Part shown: positions 7,864-16,421 of the stretch, piece by piece
Layout of the letters: the number at the start of each line of letters is the position of its first letter
How positions within the stretch are numbered: the stretch's first letter is position 1
Assembly: GCA_020061995.1 (NCBI GenBank)
Contig: JAGUXE010000199.1
Coordinates: forward strand, 1 to 23,917
Origin: Ignavibacteriales bacterium
GTDB lineage: Bacteria > Bacteroidota > Ignavibacteria > Ignavibacteriales > Ignavibacteriaceae
Length of the DNA stretch: 23,917 nucleotides
Direction: 5' to 3'
Notes under the pieces: model-generated
Seen by the model: the letters and a program-made list of their open reading frames with translations, nothing else
Database searches by the model: none
Told to the model about the DNA's origin: nothing
Made by a program: the position numbers and the translations under genes

Positions 7864-10596
7864 ATGACAAAAACAATGTTGCTTATTTTAATAATAACTT
7901 CAATAGTCTTTGCACAGAGTAAAAAAGATATTGAGGAGAGTAAAAACTATTCTTTCGAAAAAGTTTTTGGAATAGGTGATAGAGCTGGTGGTATTCATAA
8001 CGCAAGTAATATCGGACTCTTCTTTGAGAACAGAGGGAAATTATACCCGCGTAGAATAACACAAGGACCCTCAGGTGAATTTCCAATTAACAGCACAAAG
8101 CATTATATCTATAGAGTTAACCCGTGGGTCGGAATTCCGGGAAATGTTGTTCAAGCACTTCATACTACAAACGAAGAATGGGAAGCGGTTGGAGGAACAC
8201 ATAATAATGATTTGGCTCAAATAGCTTTTTCGGATAATCCTGCTACATGGCATCCAATTAATGGTTGGCCGGTTAAAGATGCAACCGGCAATAATTTAAT
8301 TATTTCAGATCAGGATAGTTATTGTGTTTATAGTGATAGTAATAATTCAGTTTCCGTTTTAGGACTTCAAGTTGCGCAAACAGGTTATGCATTCGGAATA
8401 AATCTTGCTAAAAATATTCTTTTCTATAAATACGAAATTACCAATAACGGACAGAATGATCTTTCAAATCTTTACTTTGCTCTTTATTGCGATATTGATG
8501 TCGGAAATGTAAGTGGAGGTGTTCCGGAATATGGTGATGATAAAATTGATTTTATCAAAGATAGAAATCTTGTTTATTTTTATGATGATGGTGTTTCTTC
8601 CGAATGGCCCGGAGGTAAAACAGGAATGTTCGGAATTTCACTGCTGAAAACACCACTTGTTAATGGACAGCAACTTGGTATTACTGATATGCATTATAAT
8701 TTGTACGATGATGATCTTGATATGGATTCAGTTCAGTATGGAATTATGTCAAGCGCACAATCACTCTATAACTCAACTCTTGGCCCAAAATTTTTTCATA
8801 TAGGGAATAATTCTTCATTACATTACGATGATCCGGCTACAATTCGAGCTTCAGGACTCGATCTTGTGGCAACTCTCTCTTCCGGTCCTTACAATTTAAA
8901 TAGAGGCGATACTTTAGTATTTGTTACAGCATTCATCGCTGGTGAAACAAAAGATGAATTGCTAACCTACTCAACGTCAGCTCAAAATATTGTGGCTGCA
9001 GGATTTAATTTACCAAAGCCGCCTGCACGTCCATCACTTGGTGGAAGCAGAGGAAATAAAAAAGCAATTCTTTATTGGGATGATAAAGCTGAAAAAAGTC
9101 TTGATATCTCCTCAGGCGTATATGATTTTGAAGGTTATAGATTATACCGGAGTAACGACAAAGGAAGAACATGGAATAAAATTTCTCAATTCGATGCTGT
9201 GAATGCCACAGGAGAAGATGTCGGTTTGCAGTATAGTTATACTGATACAACTGTAGTTAACGGATTTGAGTATTGGTATTCCATTACAGCATACGATCAG
9301 GGAAATGAATTGATAGAAAGTCTTGAAAGCCCTATTGGAAATACTCTTGAGGCTGAAAATACAGTTTCAATAATTCCAATTTCCGATGCACTTGGAAGAT
9401 TCCCCGTCGGAGTAAATTCAATTTCACGAATTGGTTCAGGAGAATCAAATTATAAAATCGACATTTCCCCAATCGATGATGAGATGCTTACGTCCAACAA
9501 TTATGAAGTTGCGTTCGAATTCGTTCCAAGAAAAGTCCGTGGTTCTCTCGAAACCAACGTGACATTAACTATAACAGATTCAGCAGCAACAAAACCGATT
9601 AATTATGGAATGAGATTTAATTCTCCAACCAATTTTGATTTGGTAAACCTTTCTACTACAGAAATAATTCGTGCCGGTTATAATTATCCATTAGGCGGAA
9701 GAGATGTTATTGTTACGGGTCAAGGATTAAGAATAACACTAAAAGATTCATCAATTGCCACTCCAGAACAACGACCAATGCAAGGAGATTTAATAGCAGT
9801 AGATTTTTCAATCAATACAATTAAAAATAACAACGAAAAAGTTATCGAGAAAAGACAATTTACTGCCGGACAAATACAAAGCACAAAAGATGGAATTATT
9901 TTCTCGATTGATGAACCGGAAATTATTCAAAGCGTATCTCGAATTGGTGGTAACGATAATTTTAATATGTCATTTGAAGTAACTGCCGACACATTAATTA
10001 TACAGAATATTTATATTGTTTCTGTGGATGCAAATGGTATAAAAAATGGAAATCCATTTGTTGTGATTTCTGTTGCCGGTACCGCTATAACAAACGACAC
10101 AGTTTTCAATTTAGGTTCAATTACTTTTAACGGTATCACAGGAAAAGTTTCTTTCCTTGGGAATACACCTCCTGCAGTCGGAAATAAATACTCGGTAGAA
10201 GTTATCAAACCGATTGAACTTGACATTAGAGATAAATATCTCTTTGATATTAAAGGTTCAACGGTTAATATTGAAAAAATAAAAAATGAAATGAATAGAA
10301 TAAGGGTTGTACCAAATCCTTATGTTGCTTCATCTTTATTTGAGCCTGAATTTGGAGAACTTCGCAAAGAACCACTAAGACAAATTCAATTTATCAATCT
10401 GCCTCCCGAATGTGCAATTCATATATTTACAGTCGATGCAAATCTCATTAAAACAATAAACCATTCTTCAACAAGTGGTACTGCTGTTTGGGATTTGCGC
10501 GCCGATGGTGGTAGAGAAATAGCTCCCGGTGTTTATATCTACATTGTTAAAACAAGCGATTCTGAATTTATGGAACGCTTTGCAGTAATTAAGTAA
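7864..10596 (+). CDS. Large exported protein with fibronectin-III-like module and divergent C-terminal sorting domain
   Basis: This 910-residue protein has a signal peptide (about residues 1-18, ending IVFAQ). The N-terminal body of about 370 residues contains GIGDRAGGIHNASNIGLFFENRG, is rich in Asp/Gly/Tyr and has no recognised enzyme motif. A fibronectin-III-like module follows at about 378-500 (KKAILYWDDKAE, FEGYRLYRSNDKGRTW, YWYSITAYDQG). The C-terminus (about 812-910) begins IRVVPNPYVASS and ends APGVYIYIVKTSD...ERFAVIK, resembling a FlgD/T9SS-type beta-sandwich of the 'VVPNPY' variety rather than the QNYPNPFNP type used by its neighbours. It lies between a TonB receptor and a PorV-like gene, with a tgagga ribosome-binding site before the ATG. 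It may be a surface partner of the receptor; the function is not recognised. Confidence 0.8.
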   Translation: MTKTMLLILIITSIVFAQSKKDIEESKNYSFEKVFGIGDRAGGIHNASNIGLFFENRGKLYPRRITQGPSGEFPINSTKHYIYRVNPWVGIPGNVVQALHTTNEEWEAVGGTHNNDLAQIAFSDNPATWHPINGWPVKDATGNNLIISDQDSYCVYSDSNNSVSVLGLQVAQTGYAFGINLAKNILFYKYEITNNGQNDLSNLYFALYCDIDVGNVSGGVPEYGDDKIDFIKDRNLVYFYDDGVSSEWPGGKTGMFGISLLKTPLVNGQQLGITDMHYNLYDDDLDMDSVQYGIMSSAQSLYNSTLGPKFFHIGNNSSLHYDDPATIRASGLDLVATLSSGPYNLNRGDTLVFVTAFIAGETKDELLTYSTSAQNIVAAGFNLPKPPARPSLGGSRGNKKAILYWDDKAEKSLDISSGVYDFEGYRLYRSNDKGRTWNKISQFDAVNATGEDVGLQYSYTDTTVVNGFEYWYSITAYDQGNELIESLESPIGNTLEAENTVSIIPISDALGRFPVGVNSISRIGSGESNYKIDISPIDDEMLTSNNYEVAFEFVPRKVRGSLETNVTLTITDSAATKPINYGMRFNSPTNFDLVNLSTTEIIRAGYNYPLGGRDVIVTGQGLRITLKDSSIATPEQRPMQGDLIAVDFSINTIKNNNEKVIEKRQFTAGQIQSTKDGIIFSIDEPEIIQSVSRIGGNDNFNMSFEVTADTLIIQNIYIVSVDANGIKNGNPFVVISVAGTAITNDTVFNLGSITFNGITGKVSFLGNTPPAVGNKYSVEVIKPIELDIRDKYLFDIKGSTVNIEKIKNEMNRIRVVPNPYVASSLFEPEFGELRKEPLRQIQFINLPPECAIHIFTVDANLIKTINHSSTSGTAVWDLRADGGREIAPGVYIYIVKTSDSEFMERFAVIK

Positions 10597-10614
10597 AGCG
10601 AAAAGGAGATAAAC

Positions 10615-11604
10615 ATGAAAAAACTTTTAGTATCATTATTACTGCTGACATTCACGTTACTTGCTCAGAATCCAAATCTTGGAACGAGTGGAGCAAAGTT
10701 TTTATCTATCCCGATGAGTCCTCGAGCAGAAGCTTTGGGAGGTGCAGTTGTTGGGTTAAGTGATGATGCCGCTTCCGTATTCTATAATCCTGCAGGTATT
10801 GTTAAAGTGAAAAATGTTGAAGCTTTCTTCTCTTACTCAAACTGGTTTAATATGTTTGATTTAAATGCTGCATCTGTAGTTTACAATATGGGTGATGTTG
10901 GTGCATTGGCTGCAAGTATGATTCTTTTTACAACCGGTAAAATGGAAATTACTACAGAAGAAAAGCCAAATGGCACAGGTAGATATTTTGATGCTGGTGA
11001 TCTTGCAGTTGGTCTTACTTATGCTAAGTACTTAACCGATCGATTTAATATTGGACTAAGTGTAAAATATATTCATCAACAAATATGGAATGAAACAGCA
11101 AACGGAATTGCTTTTGACATCGGGACTCAATACAGAATAGATTTCCAGAATCTAACAATTGCAATGAGTATGACTAACTTTGGTAGTGACATGTCATTTG
11201 ACGGACCTGATCTTGATATTTCACATCTTAAAAATAATAATTATCCATTAAGCAGATTAACTCCTGCACGGTTACAAACTGATGAATATTCACTACCACT
11301 GCATTTTCAAGTCGGAATTGGATTTGATATTTATCAAAATGATTTCATGAAAATAAGGGGTGGTATTGATGCTACACATCCAAACGACAATAAAGAGAGA
11401 GTACAGTCGGGTTTGGAATTAAAATTCTTTGACAGATTTTATGTGAGAAGTGGATACAGATACAATTATGATGATCAAAAATTTAGTTTTGGTGCAGGAG
11501 CTAATGTTCCATTTTCCGATTCATTCATCTCTTTTGATTATGCTTATTCTGTCTATGATTTATTACCGAATGTAAATAGATTTTCAATGACCATTACATT
11601 TTAA
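10615..11604 (+). CDS. PorV/PorQ-family outer-membrane beta-barrel protein
   Basis: This 329-residue protein has a signal peptide (about residues 1-18, ending LLAQN) and the family hallmark block (about 20-60; GAKFLSIPMSPRAEALGGA, then SDDAASVFYNPAGI). A barrel of amphipathic strands follows, ending DLLPNVNRFSMTITF with a terminal Phe typical of outer-membrane proteins. PorV of T9SS carries sorting-domain proteins from the translocon to the attachment complex; other members of this superfamily are FadL-like barrels of unknown role. It lies 18 bases after the 910-residue gene with a strong aggag site, and directly before the T9SS-tagged cyanophycinase. A dedicated shuttle for the neighbouring cargo is plausible. 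Whether it is a true PorV or a PorV-like paralogue cannot be settled from sequence alone. Confidence 0.85.
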   Translation: MKKLLVSLLLLTFTLLAQNPNLGTSGAKFLSIPMSPRAEALGGAVVGLSDDAASVFYNPAGIVKVKNVEAFFSYSNWFNMFDLNAASVVYNMGDVGALAASMILFTTGKMEITTEEKPNGTGRYFDAGDLAVGLTYAKYLTDRFNIGLSVKYIHQQIWNETANGIAFDIGTQYRIDFQNLTIAMSMTNFGSDMSFDGPDLDISHLKNNNYPLSRLTPARLQTDEYSLPLHFQVGIGFDIYQNDFMKIRGGIDATHPNDNKERVQSGLELKFFDRFYVRSGYRYNYDDQKFSFGAGANVPFSDSFISFDYAYSVYDLLPNVNRFSMTITF

Positions 11605-11648
11605 GTAGGAGAATTCAAAGTTATAATTTATACAAATAATAATTTTAT

Positions 11649-13697
11649 ATGATTTTCAAAATAGTTGTTCTAGCCATCATAATTTATCTGCCCATTTTTG
11701 CTCAGGGGTATGTTTGTGCGGTCGGCGGAGGCTCTGAAAATTACAATAGTTGGAGTGATGCCCCGTATAGATGGATTGTGCAGAAAAGTGATAGCGGTAA
11801 AATTATTATTCTATCTTATTCTAATGATAACACTTCATGGCTTCCAAATTATTTTTTATCTCTTGGAGCTTCTCAAGCTTATAATAAAGGGATTACATCC
11901 AAAACCGCTGCTGATTTACAATCAACATACGATGAACTAAAAACTGCAAAAGCAATATTCCTTAGAGGTGGCGATCAACTTCGTTATATAAATTATTGGA
12001 AGGGAACAAAAACCGAACAGGCAATTAATGAACTTTATAATGAAGGGAGAGTAATAGCAGGAACGAGTGCGGGGGCAATGGTTCTGGGTCAATTTGATTT
12101 CTCTGCTCGATATGGAAGTATTACATCTAAAGCAGCTCTTGCCAACCCACTTGCCAACTCAATAGATATAGAAAGTAACTTTGTAAATCTTATCCCAAAT
12201 GTCCTCTTCGATACTCATTTTATTGAGAGGGGAAGATTCGCTAGAACAATTGCAATGTTATTCAAATTAAAAATTCAAAGTTCAGTAAATCTAATTGCTA
12301 TAGGTATTGATGATGCCACAGCACTATGTATTGAGCCAAATGGAATAGCAACAGTTATGGGAAGTGGTGCTGTTTGTTTCTTTCATGCTGATGAATTTTC
12401 TTCTTTAGGAACTTTTGAATTTCCTACCACATACGTGATTGAGAGATTAAAATGTGATCAGCTTAATGCAAATTGGAAATATAACATCCCTAATAGATCT
12501 ATTGAATTTATACCTCCATCAGCTTTAGCCTTTAATCATGAAACCTCAACCACAAATGTAAAAGCTGTTTCACTTGTCAGTTCATCAAAATACTTGTATG
12601 GTATCATAGAAGGTTTTTACTCGATATCTCAGCAGGTAAACCCACAGAAAATTATTGTTTTGACGCACCAAGGTTATGTTCCTAAACTTGATTCACTAAC
12701 AAATTATTTTAATAGTATACAAAAGCAATATCAAATAATACCGATTTCACAAGCAATAATGAACGATCCCGTTGTAAATCAAGAGATAGTAAACTCTAAT
12801 TGTTTTGTAATTATTGGAGATTCAACTTCAAAACTTGAATCCCTCACTGATACAACAACTCTGATTGGGGTATCGATAAAAGAGAAAATTAATTCAAATA
12901 TTCCATCCTCATTCGTTTTTGCCGACCAGATGGCGAAATTCTCGGGACAATTTTATACCGATAATACAGATACTGACGCTTTAGCTTCTTACCGGGGAAA
13001 GATGACTTTAAAAAGTGGACTATCAGTTGTAAACGATCTTCATGTTCAAATAAATCCATTCGACAATGATGATTTAATTGAAAACAGAGTCTCCGCGTTA
13101 GCGTGGGGAATGATGCGAAATCGCACACAATTTGGAATTTACATAGATCCAAACGTGGAATATTTATACGATGTTTTCTATAATGGAATACATTTTACTC
13201 AAAAGAGCATAATTGTAATCGATGCCTCGAATACAACTCATGTTGATTCTTCAACTTTTAGAGCCGGTAGCAGCGTTGGACCAAGACAAGTTGTTGCAAT
13301 GAACAATTTGAGATACAATATAACAAACAATCCGTGGCTTCATTATAATTTTAATATTAAAGGATTTGGTATCCCGGGAAGTATTGATAATGAAAAATCA
13401 GAAGTCCCGTCAAAATTATCAATTCAGAATTATCCAAATCCATTTAATGCAGCAACTATTATAAAATACTATATACCCGATGAGGGGACAGTTTCAATTT
13501 CTATTCACGATATTCTTGGTAAAGAAACAAAATTGATTACTGATGATAAAAGATCAGCTGGAGTTTATGAATATGAACTTTCTTTTACTAAAACAGAAAA
13601 CCTTTCATCGGGAATTTATTTTGTAAAGATTGATTTCATAAATAGCGTAAACTCTCAGACTATAACCGGATTGCGTAAGATAGTTTATCTTAAATAA
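11649..13697 (+). CDS. Secreted cyanophycinase with T9SS sorting domain and second, degenerate cyanophycinase-like domain
   Basis: This 682-residue protein has a signal peptide (about residues 1-19, PIFAQG) and an S51 cyanophycinase domain (about 20-260). That domain carries LRGGDQ (Q110), the nucleophile elbow GTSAGAM (S140), DTHF (D188, H190) and R194/R196/R199. These match the catalytic Ser, His, Gln101 and Arg178/180/183 of Synechocystis CphB, except that Thr189 replaces Gln173. Residues about 330-530 repeat the same fold order without the catalytic residues (see findings). A T9SS type A sorting domain spans 588-682 (NYPNPFN at 594-600). It should therefore act outside the cell on polymer from other organisms, releasing beta-Asp-Arg. 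The start is the first ATG after an in-frame stop at 11637-11639 and gives a complete signal peptide. The leader is AU-rich with no nearby Shine-Dalgarno; the only aggag, at 11607-11611, is too distant. Confidence 0.92.
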   Translation: MIFKIVVLAIIIYLPIFAQGYVCAVGGGSENYNSWSDAPYRWIVQKSDSGKIIILSYSNDNTSWLPNYFLSLGASQAYNKGITSKTAADLQSTYDELKTAKAIFLRGGDQLRYINYWKGTKTEQAINELYNEGRVIAGTSAGAMVLGQFDFSARYGSITSKAALANPLANSIDIESNFVNLIPNVLFDTHFIERGRFARTIAMLFKLKIQSSVNLIAIGIDDATALCIEPNGIATVMGSGAVCFFHADEFSSLGTFEFPTTYVIERLKCDQLNANWKYNIPNRSIEFIPPSALAFNHETSTTNVKAVSLVSSSKYLYGIIEGFYSISQQVNPQKIIVLTHQGYVPKLDSLTNYFNSIQKQYQIIPISQAIMNDPVVNQEIVNSNCFVIIGDSTSKLESLTDTTTLIGVSIKEKINSNIPSSFVFADQMAKFSGQFYTDNTDTDALASYRGKMTLKSGLSVVNDLHVQINPFDNDDLIENRVSALAWGMMRNRTQFGIYIDPNVEYLYDVFYNGIHFTQKSIIVIDASNTTHVDSSTFRAGSSVGPRQVVAMNNLRYNITNNPWLHYNFNIKGFGIPGSIDNEKSEVPSKLSIQNYPNPFNAATIIKYYIPDEGTVSISIHDILGKETKLITDDKRSAGVYEYELSFTKTENLSSGIYFVKIDFINSVNSQTITGLRKIVYLK

Positions 13698-13760
13698 TCA
13701 ATTTTTTTTAATCAAACTACTATTTATAAACTTTAACATCTTTTCTAAGCGAAGGGGAAT

Positions 13761-15248
13761 ATGAAAAACTTTTCAATTCTATTTGTAATCTTTTCTTCAA
13801 TTTTAATTGCACAAAAAACTCCTCTTGAATTAAATAATTACTTAGTGCCAACTTCCTATGACCAGCTTACTGAATATATTTACCAACTTGATAATACTTC
13901 CAACTTATTGAAGGTGGAAGTATTAGGTAAATCAGTTGAAGAAAGAAATTTGTATCTGATGAAATTCTCAAATTCAGAATTTGGGAAAGATAATACAAAG
14001 CTCAAAGTGTTAATCTTTGCACAGCAGCATGGTAATGAACAATCAGGCAAAGAAGGTTCGATTCTGCTTGCTAGAGAATTGTTAAAACCTGAAAATAAAT
14101 ATTTGTTTGACAAAATAGATCTCGCATTAATTCCTCAAATGAATCCGGATGGGTCAGAACAAAACAAACGACGTAACGGAAATAATATGGATTTGAATAG
14201 GAATCATTTAATTTTAACAGAACCGGAGACAATAGCACTTCACAAGTTGTTTAATGAATATTTGTTTGATGTTTCAATGGATGTGCATGAATATGCTCCT
14301 TACGGTGAAACTTGGAAAAACTACGGTTATCGTTTTAATTCAGATGTTGAGGTAGGTGTTACAACAAATATAAATGTTTCAAAAGAAATCAGAGAATTAT
14401 CAAAAAGTAAGTATTTAAAGTTTATAGAAAAATATTTAAATGATAACAACATAACCTACTTTGAATACAGCCCCGGGGGTCCACCTGAAATTGATTACAT
14501 TAGACACAGCACTTTTGATATTAATGATGGAAGGCAAAGTCTCGGTATTCAAAATACTTTCTCGTTTATTCAAGAAGGATTAAATGGAAAAGATACTTTT
14601 GTTGAAAATATTAAACATCGTAGTGAAGGTCAGATGAGAGGAATGTTGGGATTGCTTAAGTTTTGTTATGAGTACAAAGATCAAATGAAAAACATTGTAA
14701 AAAGTGAGAGAGTAAAACTTATTCAGAATGAAGTTGACCAAAAAGTTGCAGTTCAATTAGACCATTTTTCTGATGGGAGTAAATTAAAATTACCTTTGTA
14801 CTCGTATTATTCAAATAGCGATACGGTTGTTATCGTAAATGACTATCGTCCCATTGTTAAATCTACCTTTGATGTTGAACGTCCAAAAGGTTATTTGGTC
14901 CCGAAATCATTTTCTGAAATTATTGATTGGGCAGAAAAGCATGCTATTAGTTATCATGCATATGAAAAATCTAAAAATGACAAAATCGAACAGTACTTTG
15001 TAACCCAATTAGATTCCATTGACTTTGAGAGGGATATTATAGTAGATCCAAAAGTTGTGATTACTGAAATCAATAATATTAATACCGATGAATACATTTT
15101 CATCCCATTAAATCAAATAAAAAACAATATGATAGTTATAGCATTAGAACCAAAATCGATGCTGGGTTTGGTAACATATAAAAAGTTTGAACACATGTTG
15201 AGAGTTAATGAAAATTTTCCAATACTAAGAGTCAAATCTAAAAATTAA
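13761..15248 (+). CDS. M14-family zinc carboxypeptidase, exported
   Basis: This 495-residue metallopeptidase has a signal peptide (about residues 1-18, SSILIAQK) and an M14 carboxypeptidase domain (about 30-305). The zinc ligands are H90-x-x-E93 (QQHGNEQ) and H176 (MDVHEY). NPDG (128-131) and MDLNRNH (143-149; the Asn-Arg pair that binds the substrate carboxylate) fit the family. E272 (FSFIQEG) is in the position of the general base Glu270 of carboxypeptidase A. A C-terminal region of about 190 residues (305-495) has no recognised motif. There is no T9SS sorting domain, so it is likely periplasmic. It follows the secreted cyanophycinase by 63 bases with an aagggg site. It may trim C-terminal residues from peptides released outside; action on beta-Asp-Arg itself is only a possibility. 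The S1' specificity residue could not be assigned with confidence. Confidence 0.88.
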   Translation: MKNFSILFVIFSSILIAQKTPLELNNYLVPTSYDQLTEYIYQLDNTSNLLKVEVLGKSVEERNLYLMKFSNSEFGKDNTKLKVLIFAQQHGNEQSGKEGSILLARELLKPENKYLFDKIDLALIPQMNPDGSEQNKRRNGNNMDLNRNHLILTEPETIALHKLFNEYLFDVSMDVHEYAPYGETWKNYGYRFNSDVEVGVTTNINVSKEIRELSKSKYLKFIEKYLNDNNITYFEYSPGGPPEIDYIRHSTFDINDGRQSLGIQNTFSFIQEGLNGKDTFVENIKHRSEGQMRGMLGLLKFCYEYKDQMKNIVKSERVKLIQNEVDQKVAVQLDHFSDGSKLKLPLYSYYSNSDTVVIVNDYRPIVKSTFDVERPKGYLVPKSFSEIIDWAEKHAISYHAYEKSKNDKIEQYFVTQLDSIDFERDIIVDPKVVITEINNINTDEYIFIPLNQIKNNMIVIALEPKSMLGLVTYKKFEHMLRVNENFPILRVKSKN

Positions 15249-15317
15249 TGAATATTTTGTAGCTGTATTTTTAACTTTAACTATATGAGTTAGAATCAAT
15301 TTTTTGAAGGAAACCCA

Positions 15318-16421
15318 ATGCGAATTGAAAGAATAGAACTTCGTCATATTAAAATGGAATTAGTCTCTCCATTTACCACATCAATGGGAACCGAATACGA
15401 TGAAGAACACATCATAGTAAGAGTTGATGGTGAGGGAATAACCGGTTGGGGAGAATGCGTTGCTGAAGGAACCCCGTTTTATTCATATGAGACTGTCACT
15501 ACAGCCTGGTATATACTACAAGATTTTTTAATCCCTTCTATACTTGGTAAAAATATTCTAAACGTTGGGGAAGCTACACATGCTTATTCAAAAGTGCGCG
15601 GGCATATGATGGCAAAAGCCGGATTGGAAGCTGCTTTGTGGGATTTATTTGCTAAGTCACAAAATATTTCACTTTCAAAAATACTTGGTGGAACAAGAGA
15701 AAAAATTGATGTTGGTGTGAGCATCGGAATTCAATCATCATCGGTTGAATTGATAAATAAAGTTGAGGGATATCTTAATGAAGGTTATAAGAGAATTAAA
15801 ATAAAGATCTCTCCCGGAAATGATATCCAATTTATTGAAGCATTGCGAAAAGAATTCCCTGATATTTTATTGCAAGTTGATGCAAATTCCGCCTATTCAT
15901 TAGAACAGATTGACCACCTAAAGCAAATGGATTATTTTAATCTACTTTTAATAGAACAACCCCTTGGACATGATGATATCTATGATCATTCCAAACTTCA
16001 ACGCGCACTTAAAACACCAATTTGTCTTGATGAAAGCATCCACTCGCTTAACGACACACGTGCCGCAATTGAGTTGGATAGTTGTAGAGTAATCAACATT
16101 AAACCGGGTCGTGTTGGCGGATTTGCTGAATCAAAACTTATCCATGATTATTGTGAATCTAAAAATATTCCGGTATGGTGCGGGGGGATGTTAGAAAGCG
16201 GAATTGGTAGAGCAGGAAATGTTGCTCTCGCCTCGCTTCCAAATTTTACTTTACCGGGAGATATTTCAGCCAGCAAAAGATACTACAAGCAGGATATTAT
16301 TGAACCGGAATTTATTGTAAATAGTGATGGGACAATGAATGTTCCGTTTAAAGCCGGTATTGGCGTTGATGTAAATCTTAATACGTTAGAAAAAGTTACG
16401 GTTCGAAAGATGATTTATTGA
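15318..16421 (+). CDS. N-succinylamino acid racemase / o-succinylbenzoate synthase-type enolase-superfamily enzyme
   Basis: This 367-residue cytosolic enzyme of the muconate-lactonising subgroup shows the acid/base Lys pair K161-x-K163, metal ligands D188 (QVDANSAY), E213 (LIEQP) and D238 (CLDES), and the opposite-face Lys K262 (NIKPGRVGG), all close to the numbering of the Amycolatopsis NSAR/OSBS enzyme. WCGGMLESGIGRAGN (287-301) is the usual closing motif. R265 sits at or near the Arg tied to racemase activity in that enzyme. Such proteins are often auto-annotated menC, but no menaquinone gene is nearby. The surroundings are peptide degradation, so racemisation of N-acylated amino acids (or dipeptide epimerisation) is more likely. 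The gene has a gaagga site and lies 69 bases after the carboxypeptidase. Family is firm; substrate is uncertain. Confidence 0.85.
   Translation: MRIERIELRHIKMELVSPFTTSMGTEYDEEHIIVRVDGEGITGWGECVAEGTPFYSYETVTTAWYILQDFLIPSILGKNILNVGEATHAYSKVRGHMMAKAGLEAALWDLFAKSQNISLSKILGGTREKIDVGVSIGIQSSSVELINKVEGYLNEGYKRIKIKISPGNDIQFIEALRKEFPDILLQVDANSAYSLEQIDHLKQMDYFNLLLIEQPLGHDDIYDHSKLQRALKTPICLDESIHSLNDTRAAIELDSCRVINIKPGRVGGFAESKLIHDYCESKNIPVWCGGMLESGIGRAGNVALASLPNFTLPGDISASKRYYKQDIIEPEFIVNSDGTMNVPFKAGIGVDVNLNTLEKVTVRKMIY

Noticed and set aside
13677..13708. AAGATA-gtt-TATCTT stem at the end of the secreted cyanophycinase gene, with a T8 tract beyond
   Set aside because: Weak AT stem with about 10 bases between stem and T tract; not a standard terminator geometry.
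15255..15290. Possible Bacteroidota-type promoter (TTTTG ... TATATGAG) before the racemase gene
   Set aside because: Spacing and the -7 element do not match the TTTG-N19-TAnnTTTG consensus well enough.
15318..16421. menC (o-succinylbenzoate synthase) as the gene symbol
   Set aside because: The family includes racemases that look the same by sequence, and nothing nearby belongs to menaquinone synthesis.
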